A DNA stretch of 8,312 nt from Bacteroidales bacterium (lineage in GTDB: Bacteria; Bacteroidota; Bacteroidia; Bacteroidales; UBA932). The position numbers were made by a program, and so were the translations under genes. Location of the stretch: positions 1 to 8,312 of the forward strand of contig JAFYMJ010000304.1 of assembly GCA_017556665.1 (NCBI GenBank). Direction: 5' to 3'. Positions within the stretch are counted from its first letter, which is position 1. The number at the start of each line of letters is the position of its first letter. Shown here in pieces: positions 1 to 6,471 of this stretch. The notes under the pieces are model-generated. The model was not told the DNA's origin and did no database searches. It saw nothing but the letters and a program-made list of their open reading frames with translations.

Positions 1-72
1 AAGATAGAAAATACCAAAACATTAAAGTACCGGACAGAGGCCAAAGAATATTTACAAAATAATACAATATAG
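1..72 (+). CDS. Possible C-terminal end of an upstream gene (partial)
   Basis: The first frame is open from the window edge through 23 codons to a TAG at 70-72, and its end reads TEAKEYLQNNTI. The residues are charged and polar, as in an ordinary soluble C-terminus, and an imperfect hairpin begins just after the stop. I recognise no family from so short a piece. A second frame is also open to position 60, so the assignment rests only on an open frame, a plausible composition and the position of the stop. If real, the gene begins to the left of the window. Confidence 0.3.
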   Translation, partial: KIENTKTLKYRTEAKEYLQNNTI

Positions 73-111
73 AAGAGGGTAAATAAAATTATTAGTTTAT
101 TGTCTGCTCTT
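73..111 (+). terminator. Imperfect hairpin after the first stop codon
   Basis: AAGAG at 73-77 pairs with CTCTT at 107-111, and AATAAA at 82-87 pairs with TTTATT at 96-101. They are separated by a 4-5 nt internal loop and capped by an 8-nt loop. It starts immediately after the TAG at 70-72, where a terminator would be expected. The stem is AT-rich, interrupted and lacks a strong T-tract, so it may be chance in AT-rich DNA. Confidence 0.22.
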
Positions 112-125
112 ATTCTATCCAATCA

Positions 126-157
126 TATTGATAATAAAATGATTATGTATAACTTTA
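126..157 (+). promoter_or_regulatory. Bacteroidota-type promoter for the outer-membrane protein gene
   Basis: TATTG at 126-130 (like the -33 TTTG element) is followed after 19 bases by TAACTTTA at 150-157. The latter matches the -7 consensus TAnnTTTG except for the last base. The spacing is as expected for the Bacteroidota primary sigma factor. The predicted transcript start lies about 25 nt before the ATG at 189. No Shine-Dalgarno sequence is visible upstream of that ATG, only A/T-rich sequence, as is usual in this phylum. Confidence 0.45.
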
Positions 158-188
158 ACTAGAATTTTTAACATTAAATATCATTGCT

Positions 189-752
189 ATGAAAAAGTTT
201 GTGTTTCTTATTGTTTTAGGGTTGACTATCAGTAGTGTATGTTATGCTCAACAAGATAGGGAGATTGGGGCTAATTTTGAGTTAATGGGAGGATTTGGTA
301 CTGGATATCCAAAGCATTCTTCACCTAAAATAGGTTCCAATATCAATCCAGTAATATCATTTACATATACACATAATTTTAGCAAGCATTTTGGATTAGG
401 TGCAGGAGTTTCATGGGACAAGATTGTAGAAGGTTATCCTGTGGGTGGACCATCACAAGTTACGAAAGAAAATGTATATGGCCTATATGGAGATTTAAGA
501 GGATATATTCCTACAAATAACAGTCATATTGCTTTTATAGGAGTGTTTGATATAGGAGCATCTATAATAGAGCCTCATACAGTAAGAGATAATGCTTCGG
601 CCAAGTTTATGTGTTCACCACAGATAGGTATGCGTATTTACTTGAAAGAGGAAAAGAAAACGGCAGTTAATATCAGATTTTATTACAAATGTATAGCTGG
701 TGTTAATTATGGAACTAATAGTATTGGACTTTTAGCAGGTATAAGCTTTTAA
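189..752 (+). CDS. Small outer-membrane beta-barrel protein
   Basis: This is a 187-residue exported protein. Residues 1-20 form a classic signal peptide: MKK, then a hydrophobic core, then SSVCYA, with likely cleavage before QQ. The mature part has alternating hydrophobic and polar stretches rich in Gly and aromatic residues (FELMGGFGTG, VISFTYTHNF, FGLGAGVSW, YGLYGDLRGYI, SPQIGMRIYL, NIRFYYKC, IGLLAGISF). It ends in Phe, the usual signal for the BAM machinery. About eight amphipathic strands fit an OmpA/OmpX-like or PorT-like eight-stranded barrel in the outer membrane. There is no lipobox, no OmpA peptidoglycan-binding domain and no recognisable ligand-binding motif, so the substrate or role is unknown. 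It stands alone, with its own promoter upstream and a strong hairpin downstream. The start is supported by the signal peptide. Confidence 0.8.
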   Translation: MKKFVFLIVLGLTISSVCYAQQDREIGANFELMGGFGTGYPKHSSPKIGSNINPVISFTYTHNFSKHFGLGAGVSWDKIVEGYPVGGPSQVTKENVYGLYGDLRGYIPTNNSHIAFIGVFDIGASIIEPHTVRDNASAKFMCSPQIGMRIYLKEEKKTAVNIRFYYKCIAGVNYGTNSIGLLAGISF

Positions 753-767
753 GATTGACTGATAATA

Positions 768-802
768 AAATTACCCTCGGAAAATATTTCCGAGGGTAAT
801 TT
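768..802. terminator. Strong bidirectional intrinsic terminator
   Basis: A perfect 16-bp inverted repeat (arms 768-783 and 787-802) has an ATA loop and a central CCCTCGG/CCGAGGG core flanked by AT pairs. It lies 16 bp after the stop of the beta-barrel gene and 85 bp past the stop of the oppositely oriented AsmA gene. The outer parts of the stem give T-rich runs on both strands (TAATTTCT rightward, TAATTTTATTATC leftward), so it can end both converging transcripts. Nothing else is recognised between 803 and 886. Confidence 0.85.
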
Positions 803-886
803 CTACTGATGACATATATGCAATAGGGTATTTTGATATTCATTAATTCAATAACTGGGAAGGGTACAATCTTATAACAAAATCTA

Positions 887-3800
887 CTATTTATTAAGTT
901 CTTTAACCTCTTCCTCAGATAATGCCTGAATGTTGTTGATGTTAATGGTCTCTTTTGATACTAGGTCTTTTATCCGTTTTGTGTATGCACCCTTTTGTAG
1001 GGCAGCATCTACACCTTTATGCAAAATGTTGTTGATATAATTCCTTAGATTAATAGTTGTACTGTCAATCACATGAGTGTAAACAGGTAAATTTGTATTC
1101 TTGTAAAGAGCCTTACCTATTTTAAAATCAAAATTATCCAAATTACCAAAAACATTTACTCCAAATCTAATTGGAATAGGGGACTTTATTACAGAGAAAT
1201 GATATTTAAAGTTCATATCAATGTTTTGGGATCCGCTTATGGCAATTTTATACCTGTCCATATTTGCCATGAATGGGAATACCTCAATATTATTGCCATC
1301 CATAAGAAGTTCAACGCAAATGCTGTCAACAAGGTTCTTTTCTCTATTTTTAAACTTTAATGTCTTTGCAATTTGGGCAAATGTTTCGCTATCCATTAGA
1401 ATGAGGCTATCGCCCTTAATTCTTGCAACACCCTTTAATGAAGAGAATATTATGTTCATGTTGGTGTCTATCTGGGTTGTAGCGGCAATTCTACTGTTTA
1501 TTATTCCTTCAAAAGATTTGAGCATTGGGAGAATGGTGTCAATATTAGGAACAAGTTTAATAAAACTTCCAATGTTTATGTCTTTAAGTGAAATGTCAAA
1601 ACCGGCAGCCAAGTCTTTCTTGGAAGGTGTAGCATAAAATGCGTTTATGTTTATCTCTCCCGCAGTTGTTTTGGCACTAAAATCTTGAATGTGCAGTTTC
1701 CTGTCCATAGATTTAATTGCTCCAGATGCTCCATTAAGTATAAGAGAAGCATATAAACCATGCTTTATATTTAAGTTAAAGTTGGCTTCTATATTTTTTG
1801 GTACTATAACCAGTGGTATCTGTTGTGTGGAATCCTCTTTTTGTGCTATTATATCCAGCATCTGTTCTTCATTGGATACTTCTCTTAAGCTATCTTTGTA
1901 TTTGTCACTCTTTGATGCATATTCGTCGGCCGAAGCAAGTGCCCTTAATATTTCATTGAAATTAAGGGTATCTGCATTTATGTTTAAGGTTGCTTTAAGT
2001 TTGCCACCTCTTGTAAGTGCATTTTTTATTCCCGACAAACTTCCATCTGCTGTAAATTTTGAGCGTCCCAATGTAAACTTGGCGGAATTAATCTTGATTC
2101 TCTGTAAATTAAATTGAATATCTGCACCACTTATACTGTTTCTTAAAGGTAAAAATGGTGTTGCAGTTCTAATTCTTTCAGCCTTTATTGTTCCAGATGT
2201 GCTCCATCCATTCAACAGGTCCAGTATACCTTTATTGGTGAGCCTAAAACTGTAATCCTGTTGGGTAAAGTCATCTTCCAAGTTCAGTTTCTTGCCAAAA
2301 TAATTGGCTCTTTGCTTCCTTTGGGTTGTGTTCTGCAAAGCATCTATATTTATGTGACTGTTTGTAATGGTTAGGATATTTACATCTTGTTTAATGAAAA
2401 TTAGTTTACTGCTATATCCTCCTTTAAGATGTGCCAAAGAGTAATCTCCATTAAGTGGAAGCAGCTTGAATGAGCCTTTAAGTTCCCTTACATTTACCTT
2501 AAGTGAGTCTGCTATACTGTTGATTTTAATATATGAGGCTTGTGCATCTCCACTAAATGGATGAATAACACTTCCTTTACTTTTGTTATCTTTTGTTGTA
2601 AGGTTATTCCCCTTAACCATTATCTCTTTTCCTAATAGAACTAGAGAATCGGCAATGTTTGCGTTTATGGAGTCAACAGTAAACACTATCCCAGATTCTT
2701 TGGAACTTACGGTGCATTTTGAGTTTAGTATTGAGCAAAAAATATTCTGGTTGGGTATTTTAACAAGAATATTGTCTGCCATCAATTCTCCATTAATGTT
2801 TGCATTCTTTAGGTTATACAAGTTAATATGACTTCTTTTGCCTTTAATGTTGGCATTGGCAACCATCTCTCCGTGGGCAATAATTCCAGTGTTGTTTGGA
2901 AGAATATTTGCTAAGGTATCCAGGCTTATAAATGAGTTAAGCTGGATATTTATATATGGATCTGTAGCTATGTTATTTGCGTATCCTGTACAGTTAAATC
3001 TAATACCGTCACCATCCATAAGCAACTTCTTTATCTCAAGTCTGTTGGAATCTGGTGTAGTGTGTCTATAGTAATAATTTAGATTGGCAGCCATATCCTT
3101 TATTCCAAGTTTGCTGCCCTCAATTCTAATATTGCTGTTTGGTATCTTTATACTTAAATCAATATTTGGCAAGGCACCAGTTTTTATGTTATAACTTCCT
3201 CTTATAAATGATTTCATACTAAGTTTGGCAGAAGTTTTAACCTTGTCTATATTTTGGAAAACTTTTTTTGGTATATAGCTTAAGAAATCCTTGAATGGGA
3301 ACTCTTCTATATTGGCAGAAAGATTGTTTGTATAGATGCTGTCTGATGTGAATGCCAGATTGCCGTTTATGGTAATTGGAATTTTGGCAGCAGATACTTT
3401 AAAATCTTTAAAAGTTATCTGATTCTTTATCTCTTTATTGAATCTTATTTGTCCTGTTATGTCGAATGGTACATTTTTGGCCAAAGGGGCTTGCGCCATA
3501 CGTACATTTGTTCTGGTATGGGCAACAATATCAAATACAAGTTCCTGATTGGAACCAATATTAAGTGTATCTATTGTAAACCTTGCGCTGGAATTCTTAT
3601 GCACAGCCATTGCTGTAACTTTGGAGAAGTTGGCATTATACAGCTTTAGGTTTTCAAATTTGTTGGAAAAATTGCCTTTGATTGTTACAGAATTTAGAGC
3701 AAGCATTGTCATAAGGGAGTCTGGCATGCTCCTGTAAACTATAATGCCTCTATCTTTAATTGTTATGTGTTTTATGTTTATATCCAGATTCAATGATGAT

Positions 3801-4267
3801 GTGCTGTCTGCTTCATTTCCTATCTCTTGTGTATTGGTAGTATCTGTCTGTTTTATTATGTCCCAGTTGGCAGCATTGTCTGTGTTTATGGAAGCAAAAA
3901 TCTTTGGAGATTTAAGCAGGATACGACTAATGTCAATATTACCTCTAATTATTTGCAAAGGATTAAACAGCAATGCAAAGTTTTTAAATGTAAGAAGGGA
4001 GTCAGTCTGGCTATGAGTCTTGTTGGAGACAATGTATCCGTTATCCAACTCTATGGCTATGTATGGAAAATGTTTAAACACAGAAAGGTCTATCTTCTCT
4101 ATATTTACATTGGCATCCAAGTTCTCGTTTGCATATCCCTTTACAAGATTGGGAATGTAATTGTCAGGTAAAAAAAGTTTTAATCCTACCAAAAACAATA
4201 TAAAGGTTAGGATAAGTCCAACTATTGTAATACTAATATATTTCAATGCTTTTTTTACTGTTGCCAT
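887..4267 (-). CDS. AsmA-family envelope protein
   Basis: This is a 1126-residue protein with a single N-terminal membrane anchor (about residues 11-33, after MATVKKALKY) and a very long periplasmic part. That part is made of repeated beta-strand-rich segments (patterns such as IKHITIKDRGIIVYR, INININ, LSANIEEFPFKDFLSYIP). The N-terminal region with DNYIPNLVKGYANENLDANVNIEKIDLSVFKH-like content (an anchor followed by a segment linking to 'phosphate-like' KIDLSVF) and the C-terminal block around FAQIAKTLKFKNREKN, GNNIEVFPFM and SPIPIRFGVNVFGNLDNFDFKIGK are typical of Bacteroidota AsmA proteins with an AsmA_2-type C-terminus. Family knowledge: AsmA-like proteins (TamB, YhdP, YdbH) form hydrophobic grooves thought to move phospholipids between inner and outer membrane. 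That role here is inference. The ATG at 4267 is supported by the adjacent anchor. The gene is single, divergent from the M15 peptidase gene with 59 bp between starts. No clear -7 box was found for it. The antisense open frames inside it are shadows. Confidence 0.88.
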   Translation of the reverse strand: MATVKKALKYISITIVGLILTFILFLVGLKLFLPDNYIPNLVKGYANENLDANVNIEKIDLSVFKHFPYIAIELDNGYIVSNKTHSQTDSLLTFKNFALLFNPLQIIRGNIDISRILLKSPKIFASINTDNAANWDIIKQTDTTNTQEIGNEADSTSSLNLDINIKHITIKDRGIIVYRSMPDSLMTMLALNSVTIKGNFSNKFENLKLYNANFSKVTAMAVHKNSSARFTIDTLNIGSNQELVFDIVAHTRTNVRMAQAPLAKNVPFDITGQIRFNKEIKNQITFKDFKVSAAKIPITINGNLAFTSDSIYTNNLSANIEEFPFKDFLSYIPKKVFQNIDKVKTSAKLSMKSFIRGSYNIKTGALPNIDLSIKIPNSNIRIEGSKLGIKDMAANLNYYYRHTTPDSNRLEIKKLLMDGDGIRFNCTGYANNIATDPYINIQLNSFISLDTLANILPNNTGIIAHGEMVANANIKGKRSHINLYNLKNANINGELMADNILVKIPNQNIFCSILNSKCTVSSKESGIVFTVDSINANIADSLVLLGKEIMVKGNNLTTKDNKSKGSVIHPFSGDAQASYIKINSIADSLKVNVRELKGSFKLLPLNGDYSLAHLKGGYSSKLIFIKQDVNILTITNSHINIDALQNTTQRKQRANYFGKKLNLEDDFTQQDYSFRLTNKGILDLLNGWSTSGTIKAERIRTATPFLPLRNSISGADIQFNLQRIKINSAKFTLGRSKFTADGSLSGIKNALTRGGKLKATLNINADTLNFNEILRALASADEYASKSDKYKDSLREVSNEEQMLDIIAQKEDSTQQIPLVIVPKNIEANFNLNIKHGLYASLILNGASGAIKSMDRKLHIQDFSAKTTAGEININAFYATPSKKDLAAGFDISLKDINIGSFIKLVPNIDTILPMLKSFEGIINSRIAATTQIDTNMNIIFSSLKGVARIKGDSLILMDSETFAQIAKTLKFKNREKNLVDSICVELLMDGNNIEVFPFMANMDRYKIAISGSQNIDMNFKYHFSVIKSPIPIRFGVNVFGNLDNFDFKIGKALYKNTNLPVYTHVIDSTTINLRNYINNILHKGVDAALQKGAYTKRIKDLVSKETININNIQALSEEEVKELNK

Positions 4268-4290
4268 AGTGTTGAGTTTTATAAATATGC

Positions 4291-4298
4291 TATCTTTG
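4291..4298 (+). promoter_or_regulatory. -7 box of the M15 peptidase gene
   Basis: TATCTTTG is a full match to the Bacteroidota -7 consensus TAnnTTTG. It lies 28 bp before the ATG at 4327, in the 59-bp gap between two divergent genes. A convincing -33 TTTG at 19-21 bp spacing is not present; TGTTG at 4270-4274 is only 16 bp away. The match to the -7 box is therefore the sole support. Confidence 0.5.
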
Positions 4299-4326
4299 GA
4301 ACGCTTTTGCTAAGTTATAAATTTAA

Positions 4327-5073
4327 ATGAAACTATTGGTATTTTTGTTTGCTCTTCTTATGGGATTCCTACCACAGGAATCTTTGGATTCTGCATCTGC
4401 TAATATGCAAAACACTTGTGTATCCAAAGAGTTCTTATTGGGCAAAACCCATTATGAACAGGATTCAACATTTGTGCTGATATCTTCTGAGCATACAGTG
4501 TTGCGTAAACCGAACAACTATATTAAAAAAGAAACTTACGAGGCTTTTAAAAAAATGTATGAGGCTGCAAGACAGGATGGTGTACATCTGGTTATAACAT
4601 CGGCCTCAAGAAATTTTTGGGTACAAAGATATATTTGGGAGCAAAAGTGGAAAGCCAGTAAAACGGCAGACAAAAAGCAAAGAGCATTGGAGATTCTTAA
4701 ATATAACTCAATGTGTGGTACATCCAGACATCATTGGGGTACAGAACTTGATTTCAATTCTCCTAAACTGGAGTTCTGGAATAGTGAGAGGGGAAAGAAA
4801 ACCTATAAGTGGCTGTGTGAAAATGCTCATAAATATGGGTTTTATCAGCCTTATACAGCAAAGTCTCCAAATGGCAGAAATAGGGGCTATAATGAGGAAA
4901 AGTGGCATTGGAGTTATGCTCCATTGTCGGCTGAGTATACAAGACAATACAAGCTCCTGATAAAACCATCTGATCTAAAGGGGTTTTTAGGTGATGATTT
5001 GGTAGAGGAGCTTGATATTATTGGAAATTATGTTTTTGGCATAGCTCAGCCAAACAGATCTTTACTGCTCTAA
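4327..5073 (+). CDS. M15 family (VanY/DacB-like) D-alanyl-D-alanine carboxypeptidase
   Basis: This is a 248-residue zinc metallopeptidase predicted to remove D-Ala or cut peptide stems of peptidoglycan in the periplasm. Residues 1-16 are a hydrophobic export signal (MKLLVFLFALLMGFLP). The VanY fold motifs appear in order: SASR at 92-95 (substrate-contacting Arg), S133-R-H135-x-x-G138-x-x-x-D142 (zinc ligands His135 and Asp142), and E191-K-W-H194-W195 (catalytic Glu191, zinc ligand His194). All key residues are present, so it should be active. About 50 residues follow the last motif, a C-terminal tail without recognised motifs. No lipobox is seen. It has its own -7 box upstream. Its last 12 bp overlap the end of the convergent alanyl-tRNA editing gene. 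It could be an endopeptidase rather than a carboxypeptidase, since the M15 motifs do not separate the two. Confidence 0.9.
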   Translation: MKLLVFLFALLMGFLPQESLDSASANMQNTCVSKEFLLGKTHYEQDSTFVLISSEHTVLRKPNNYIKKETYEAFKKMYEAARQDGVHLVITSASRNFWVQRYIWEQKWKASKTADKKQRALEILKYNSMCGTSRHHWGTELDFNSPKLEFWNSERGKKTYKWLCENAHKYGFYQPYTAKSPNGRNRGYNEEKWHWSYAPLSAEYTRQYKLLIKPSDLKGFLGDDLVEELDIIGNYVFGIAQPNRSLLL

Positions 5074-5550
5074 TTTGAATCTTACTCTCCAGCATCCTGG
5101 CTCTTGTGGCTCTGCTCCTGGGGTAAAACTAGCACTTATAATTTTGAATTTGCCAATTTCGCTGGTATTCTCTACATGAGTTCCAGCACATGCACAAGCA
5201 TCATAATCCCCAACTCTAACAATCCTTAACGTATCGGTTGCATTCTCTGGCAGTTTGCTCAAATCCACTATGGCTGCAGCCTCTTGTTTTGTCATGTACT
5301 CAACAGTAACTGGCATATTCTTCCCGATAATCTCATTTACCTTATTTTCTATTGCACAAACCTGTTCTGCGGAAGGTTCATTTGCCAGCATATAGTCACA
5401 TTTGCTCTTCTTTCTCTCGATGTGGGCATTTTTTGATCTTGGACATCCAAACATTTTTACCATAGTGGCATTCAAAATATGCTCCGCTGTATGCATTGGA
5501 GGATATTCCTGTTTGTTGTGTTCGTTTAAAATAGGTGTTTCTGTTGTCAT
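5062..5550 (-). CDS. alaX: Stand-alone alanyl-tRNA editing protein (AlaX type)
   Basis: This 162-residue protein matches the second additional domain (tRNA_SAD) of alanyl- and threonyl-tRNA synthetases. It is the trans-acting editor that hydrolyses Ser- or Gly-tRNA(Ala) in the cytoplasm. The zinc-site motif HxxxH is at His20-T-A-E-His24, and the partner motif CxxxH is at Cys121-A-G-T-His125 within DACACAGTHVENT. No aminoacylation or beta-barrel N-terminal domain is present, so it is the short AlaX-S-like form. The start at 5550 is chosen because the preceding residues PILNEHNKQEYPPM are conserved in the second copy of this 5' end found at 6260-6322. The ATG overlaps the TGA of the rhuM C-terminal remnant (ATGA). 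No -7 box is seen close upstream, so it is probably transcribed from the promoter before the rhuM remnant. Its 3' end overlaps the convergent M15 gene by 12 bp. Specificity for Ser versus Gly is not readable. Confidence 0.87.
   Translation of the reverse strand: MTTETPILNEHNKQEYPPMHTAEHILNATMVKMFGCPRSKNAHIERKKSKCDYMLANEPSAEQVCAIENKVNEIIGKNMPVTVEYMTKQEAAAIVDLSKLPENATDTLRIVRVGDYDACACAGTHVENTSEIGKFKIISASFTPGAEPQEPGCWRVRFKLEQ
5482..5520 (-). repeat. 39-bp direct repeat, copy in the intact alaX 5' end
   Basis: This segment encodes HNKQEYPPMHTAE of the intact AlaX. It is repeated at 6260-6298 in the same orientation with 37 of 39 bases identical. The two mismatches are both synonymous third-position changes. 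Similarity continues more weakly for about 15 bp towards the start codon (PILNE versus PIINT) and stops sharply after the GCGGAG at the other end. Confidence 0.93.
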
Positions 5551-5653
5551 TGGTTTTGTTGGTTAATAAGGTTTACTACTAAGTTTACCATTATCTCTTT
5601 TTCTTCTGTGCGGCTTTCTGCTATCATTAAGGTTAATGCCACCAGTGTGTTGT

Positions 5654-5668
5654 CTGCAATGCGTTTTC
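5654..5668 (-). other. Deletion junction inside rhuM
   Basis: On the minus strand GAAAACGCATTGCAG can be read as the end of the N-terminal part (Glu-Asn-Ala, frame of the 6322 start) or as the beginning of the C-terminal part (Lys-Arg-Ile-Ala-Asp, the frame ending at 5547). The point of switch therefore lies within these bases. A shared AAACGCA-like word at both original ends would make this a short-homology deletion; that is inference, since the lost DNA is not visible. Confidence 0.65.
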
Positions 5669-6259
5669 GTATGTTGCACGAAAGCGCTCCTCCTTTGTGG
5701 TATCCTTTATTTCAATCTGTTGATAGTCATAACTATCGAGAGTGTCAAGTGCATAAACATAATCGTTTATTACAGAAAACAGTTCTTTTGACTGCTCTCC
5801 GTCTAGTTGTTCTTGCGAATGTATCGTGTGCGCAAGCAGACGGACAACATCCTTGAGCTGGTTGTAATGTTCCAGTTTTATTTTGTCATTAATGGTATAG
5901 CCTTTAATGAGATACTCTTTTAGGATTCTGTTTGCCCATATACGGAATTGTGTACCACGAATGGAGTTAACCCTATAACCAACCGATATTATCATATCAA
6001 GGTTATAAAAAGGGATTTCACGTGTGACCTTACGAGCTCCCTCAATTCTAACTTGTGCATTTTTTGCACAGGTTGAATTTTCTTCCAACTCACCTATCTT
6101 ATAGATATTTTTTATATGACGCAAAATAGATGTCCTATCAGTATCAAACAACACTGCCATCTGGCTTTGTGAAAGCCATACGGTATCATTCTCCAACTTA
6201 ACATCAAGAGAAACCTGATTATCCTCTGTTACATATATCATAATAGAGGATGTGTCACA

Positions 6260-6298
6260 CTCCGCTGTATGCATAGGAGGATACTCCTGTTTGTTGTG
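6260..6298 (-). repeat. 39-bp direct repeat, copy at the start of the rhuM frame
   Basis: This is the second copy of the alaX 5' segment (see 5482-5520), 778 bp away. It encodes HNKQEYPPMHTAE as residues 9-21 of the chimeric rhuM frame. Immediately past it the sequence changes to TGTGACACATCC, so the second His of the AlaX zinc motif is replaced by Cys and no editing domain follows. Together the copies bracket the rhuM segment. Confidence 0.93.
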
Positions 6299-6338
6299 AG
6301 TGTTTATTATGGGCTCTTTCATATATATGCGATTTTTG

Positions 6339-6374
6339 CAAATATAACTAAATGGTGCATATCTCTATTACAAA
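6339..6374 (-). promoter_or_regulatory. Promoter of the rhuM remnant and alaX
   Basis: On the minus strand TATATTTG (6339-6346) is a full match to the -7 consensus TAnnTTTG, 17 bases upstream of the ATG at 6322. A TTTG (6371-6374) lies 24 bases further upstream, slightly beyond the usual 19-21 spacing. The transcript leader would be only about 10 nt. This would originally have been the alaX promoter and now first drives the interrupted rhuM. Confidence 0.5.
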
Positions 6375-6419
6375 ATCAGATAAATGATATGTGGCAGTTT
6401 TTAAATGGTAACAATTTAA

Positions 6420-6452
6420 TTTAGAGATTTTCTAATTATTGTAATATCTTTG
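6420..6452 (+). promoter_or_regulatory. Promoter of the OPT transporter gene
   Basis: TATCTTTG at 6445-6452 fits the -7 consensus TAnnTTTG. It lies 20 bp before the ATG at 6472. At the -33 position only a TTTAG (6420-6424) is seen, a one-base variant of TTTG at about 20 bp spacing. It is divergent from the rhuM/alaX promoter, the two -7 boxes being about 100 bp apart. No operator-like inverted repeat is recognised in the 149-bp gap. Confidence 0.5.
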
Positions 6453-6471
6453 AACCTTAAATTATATAATT

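Larger units (their letters stand above)
5547..6322 (-). pseudogene. rhuM: rhuM-family gene, fused to an alaX start and broken by an internal deletion
   Basis: The frame from the ATG at 6322 runs 229 codons to a TAA at 5633-5635. Residues 1-21 (to HTAE) are a copy of the AlaX N-terminus. RhuM-like sequence starts at about residue 22: IMIYVTEDNQ, then VWLSQSQMAVLF and the winged-helix-like RHIKNIYKIGELEENS, then FYNLDMIISVGYRVNSIRGTQFRIWANR and LKEYLIKGY, the family hallmarks. An internal ATG at 6241 (Met28) could be the original or alternative start. After RFRATYENA the frame goes out of register (LQTTHWWH, stop). The proper RhuM C-terminus, from KRIADNTLVALTLMIAES to NLINQQNQ, lies in another frame at 5666-5547 and ends in TGA. 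As I recall, intact RhuM proteins have about 330 residues with a Fic/Doc-like HxFxDGNKR segment in the missing part. That segment is absent, so about 90 codons are gone. Family role: RhuM is annotated as a virulence or death-on-curing-like protein of accessory regions, and its exact function is poorly known. Confidence 0.85.

Noticed and set aside
1221..4171. Several plus-strand open frames of 60-140 codons inside the AsmA gene
   Set aside because: They lie antisense to a long, well-supported gene, overlap one another, lack family motifs and have no promoter-like context.
4708..4969. Open frames on both strands inside the M15 peptidase gene
   Set aside because: The catalytic motifs SRHHWG and EKWHW are encoded in the main frame across this stretch, so the others are shadows.
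5608..5856. Plus-strand open frame of 82 codons over the end of rhuM
   Set aside because: It is antisense to recognisable RhuM sequence, and its protein has no recognisable motif.
5482..6298. Repeat pair as a CRISPR or insertion-sequence terminal repeat
   Set aside because: There are only two copies, they are in direct orientation and coding, they are 778 bp apart, and no transposase or spacer structure lies between them.
5633..6322. A genuine AlaX-RhuM fusion protein with tRNA-editing activity
   Set aside because: Only 21 AlaX residues are present, the second zinc-ligand His is replaced by Cys and the CxxxH half is missing, so no editing site can form.
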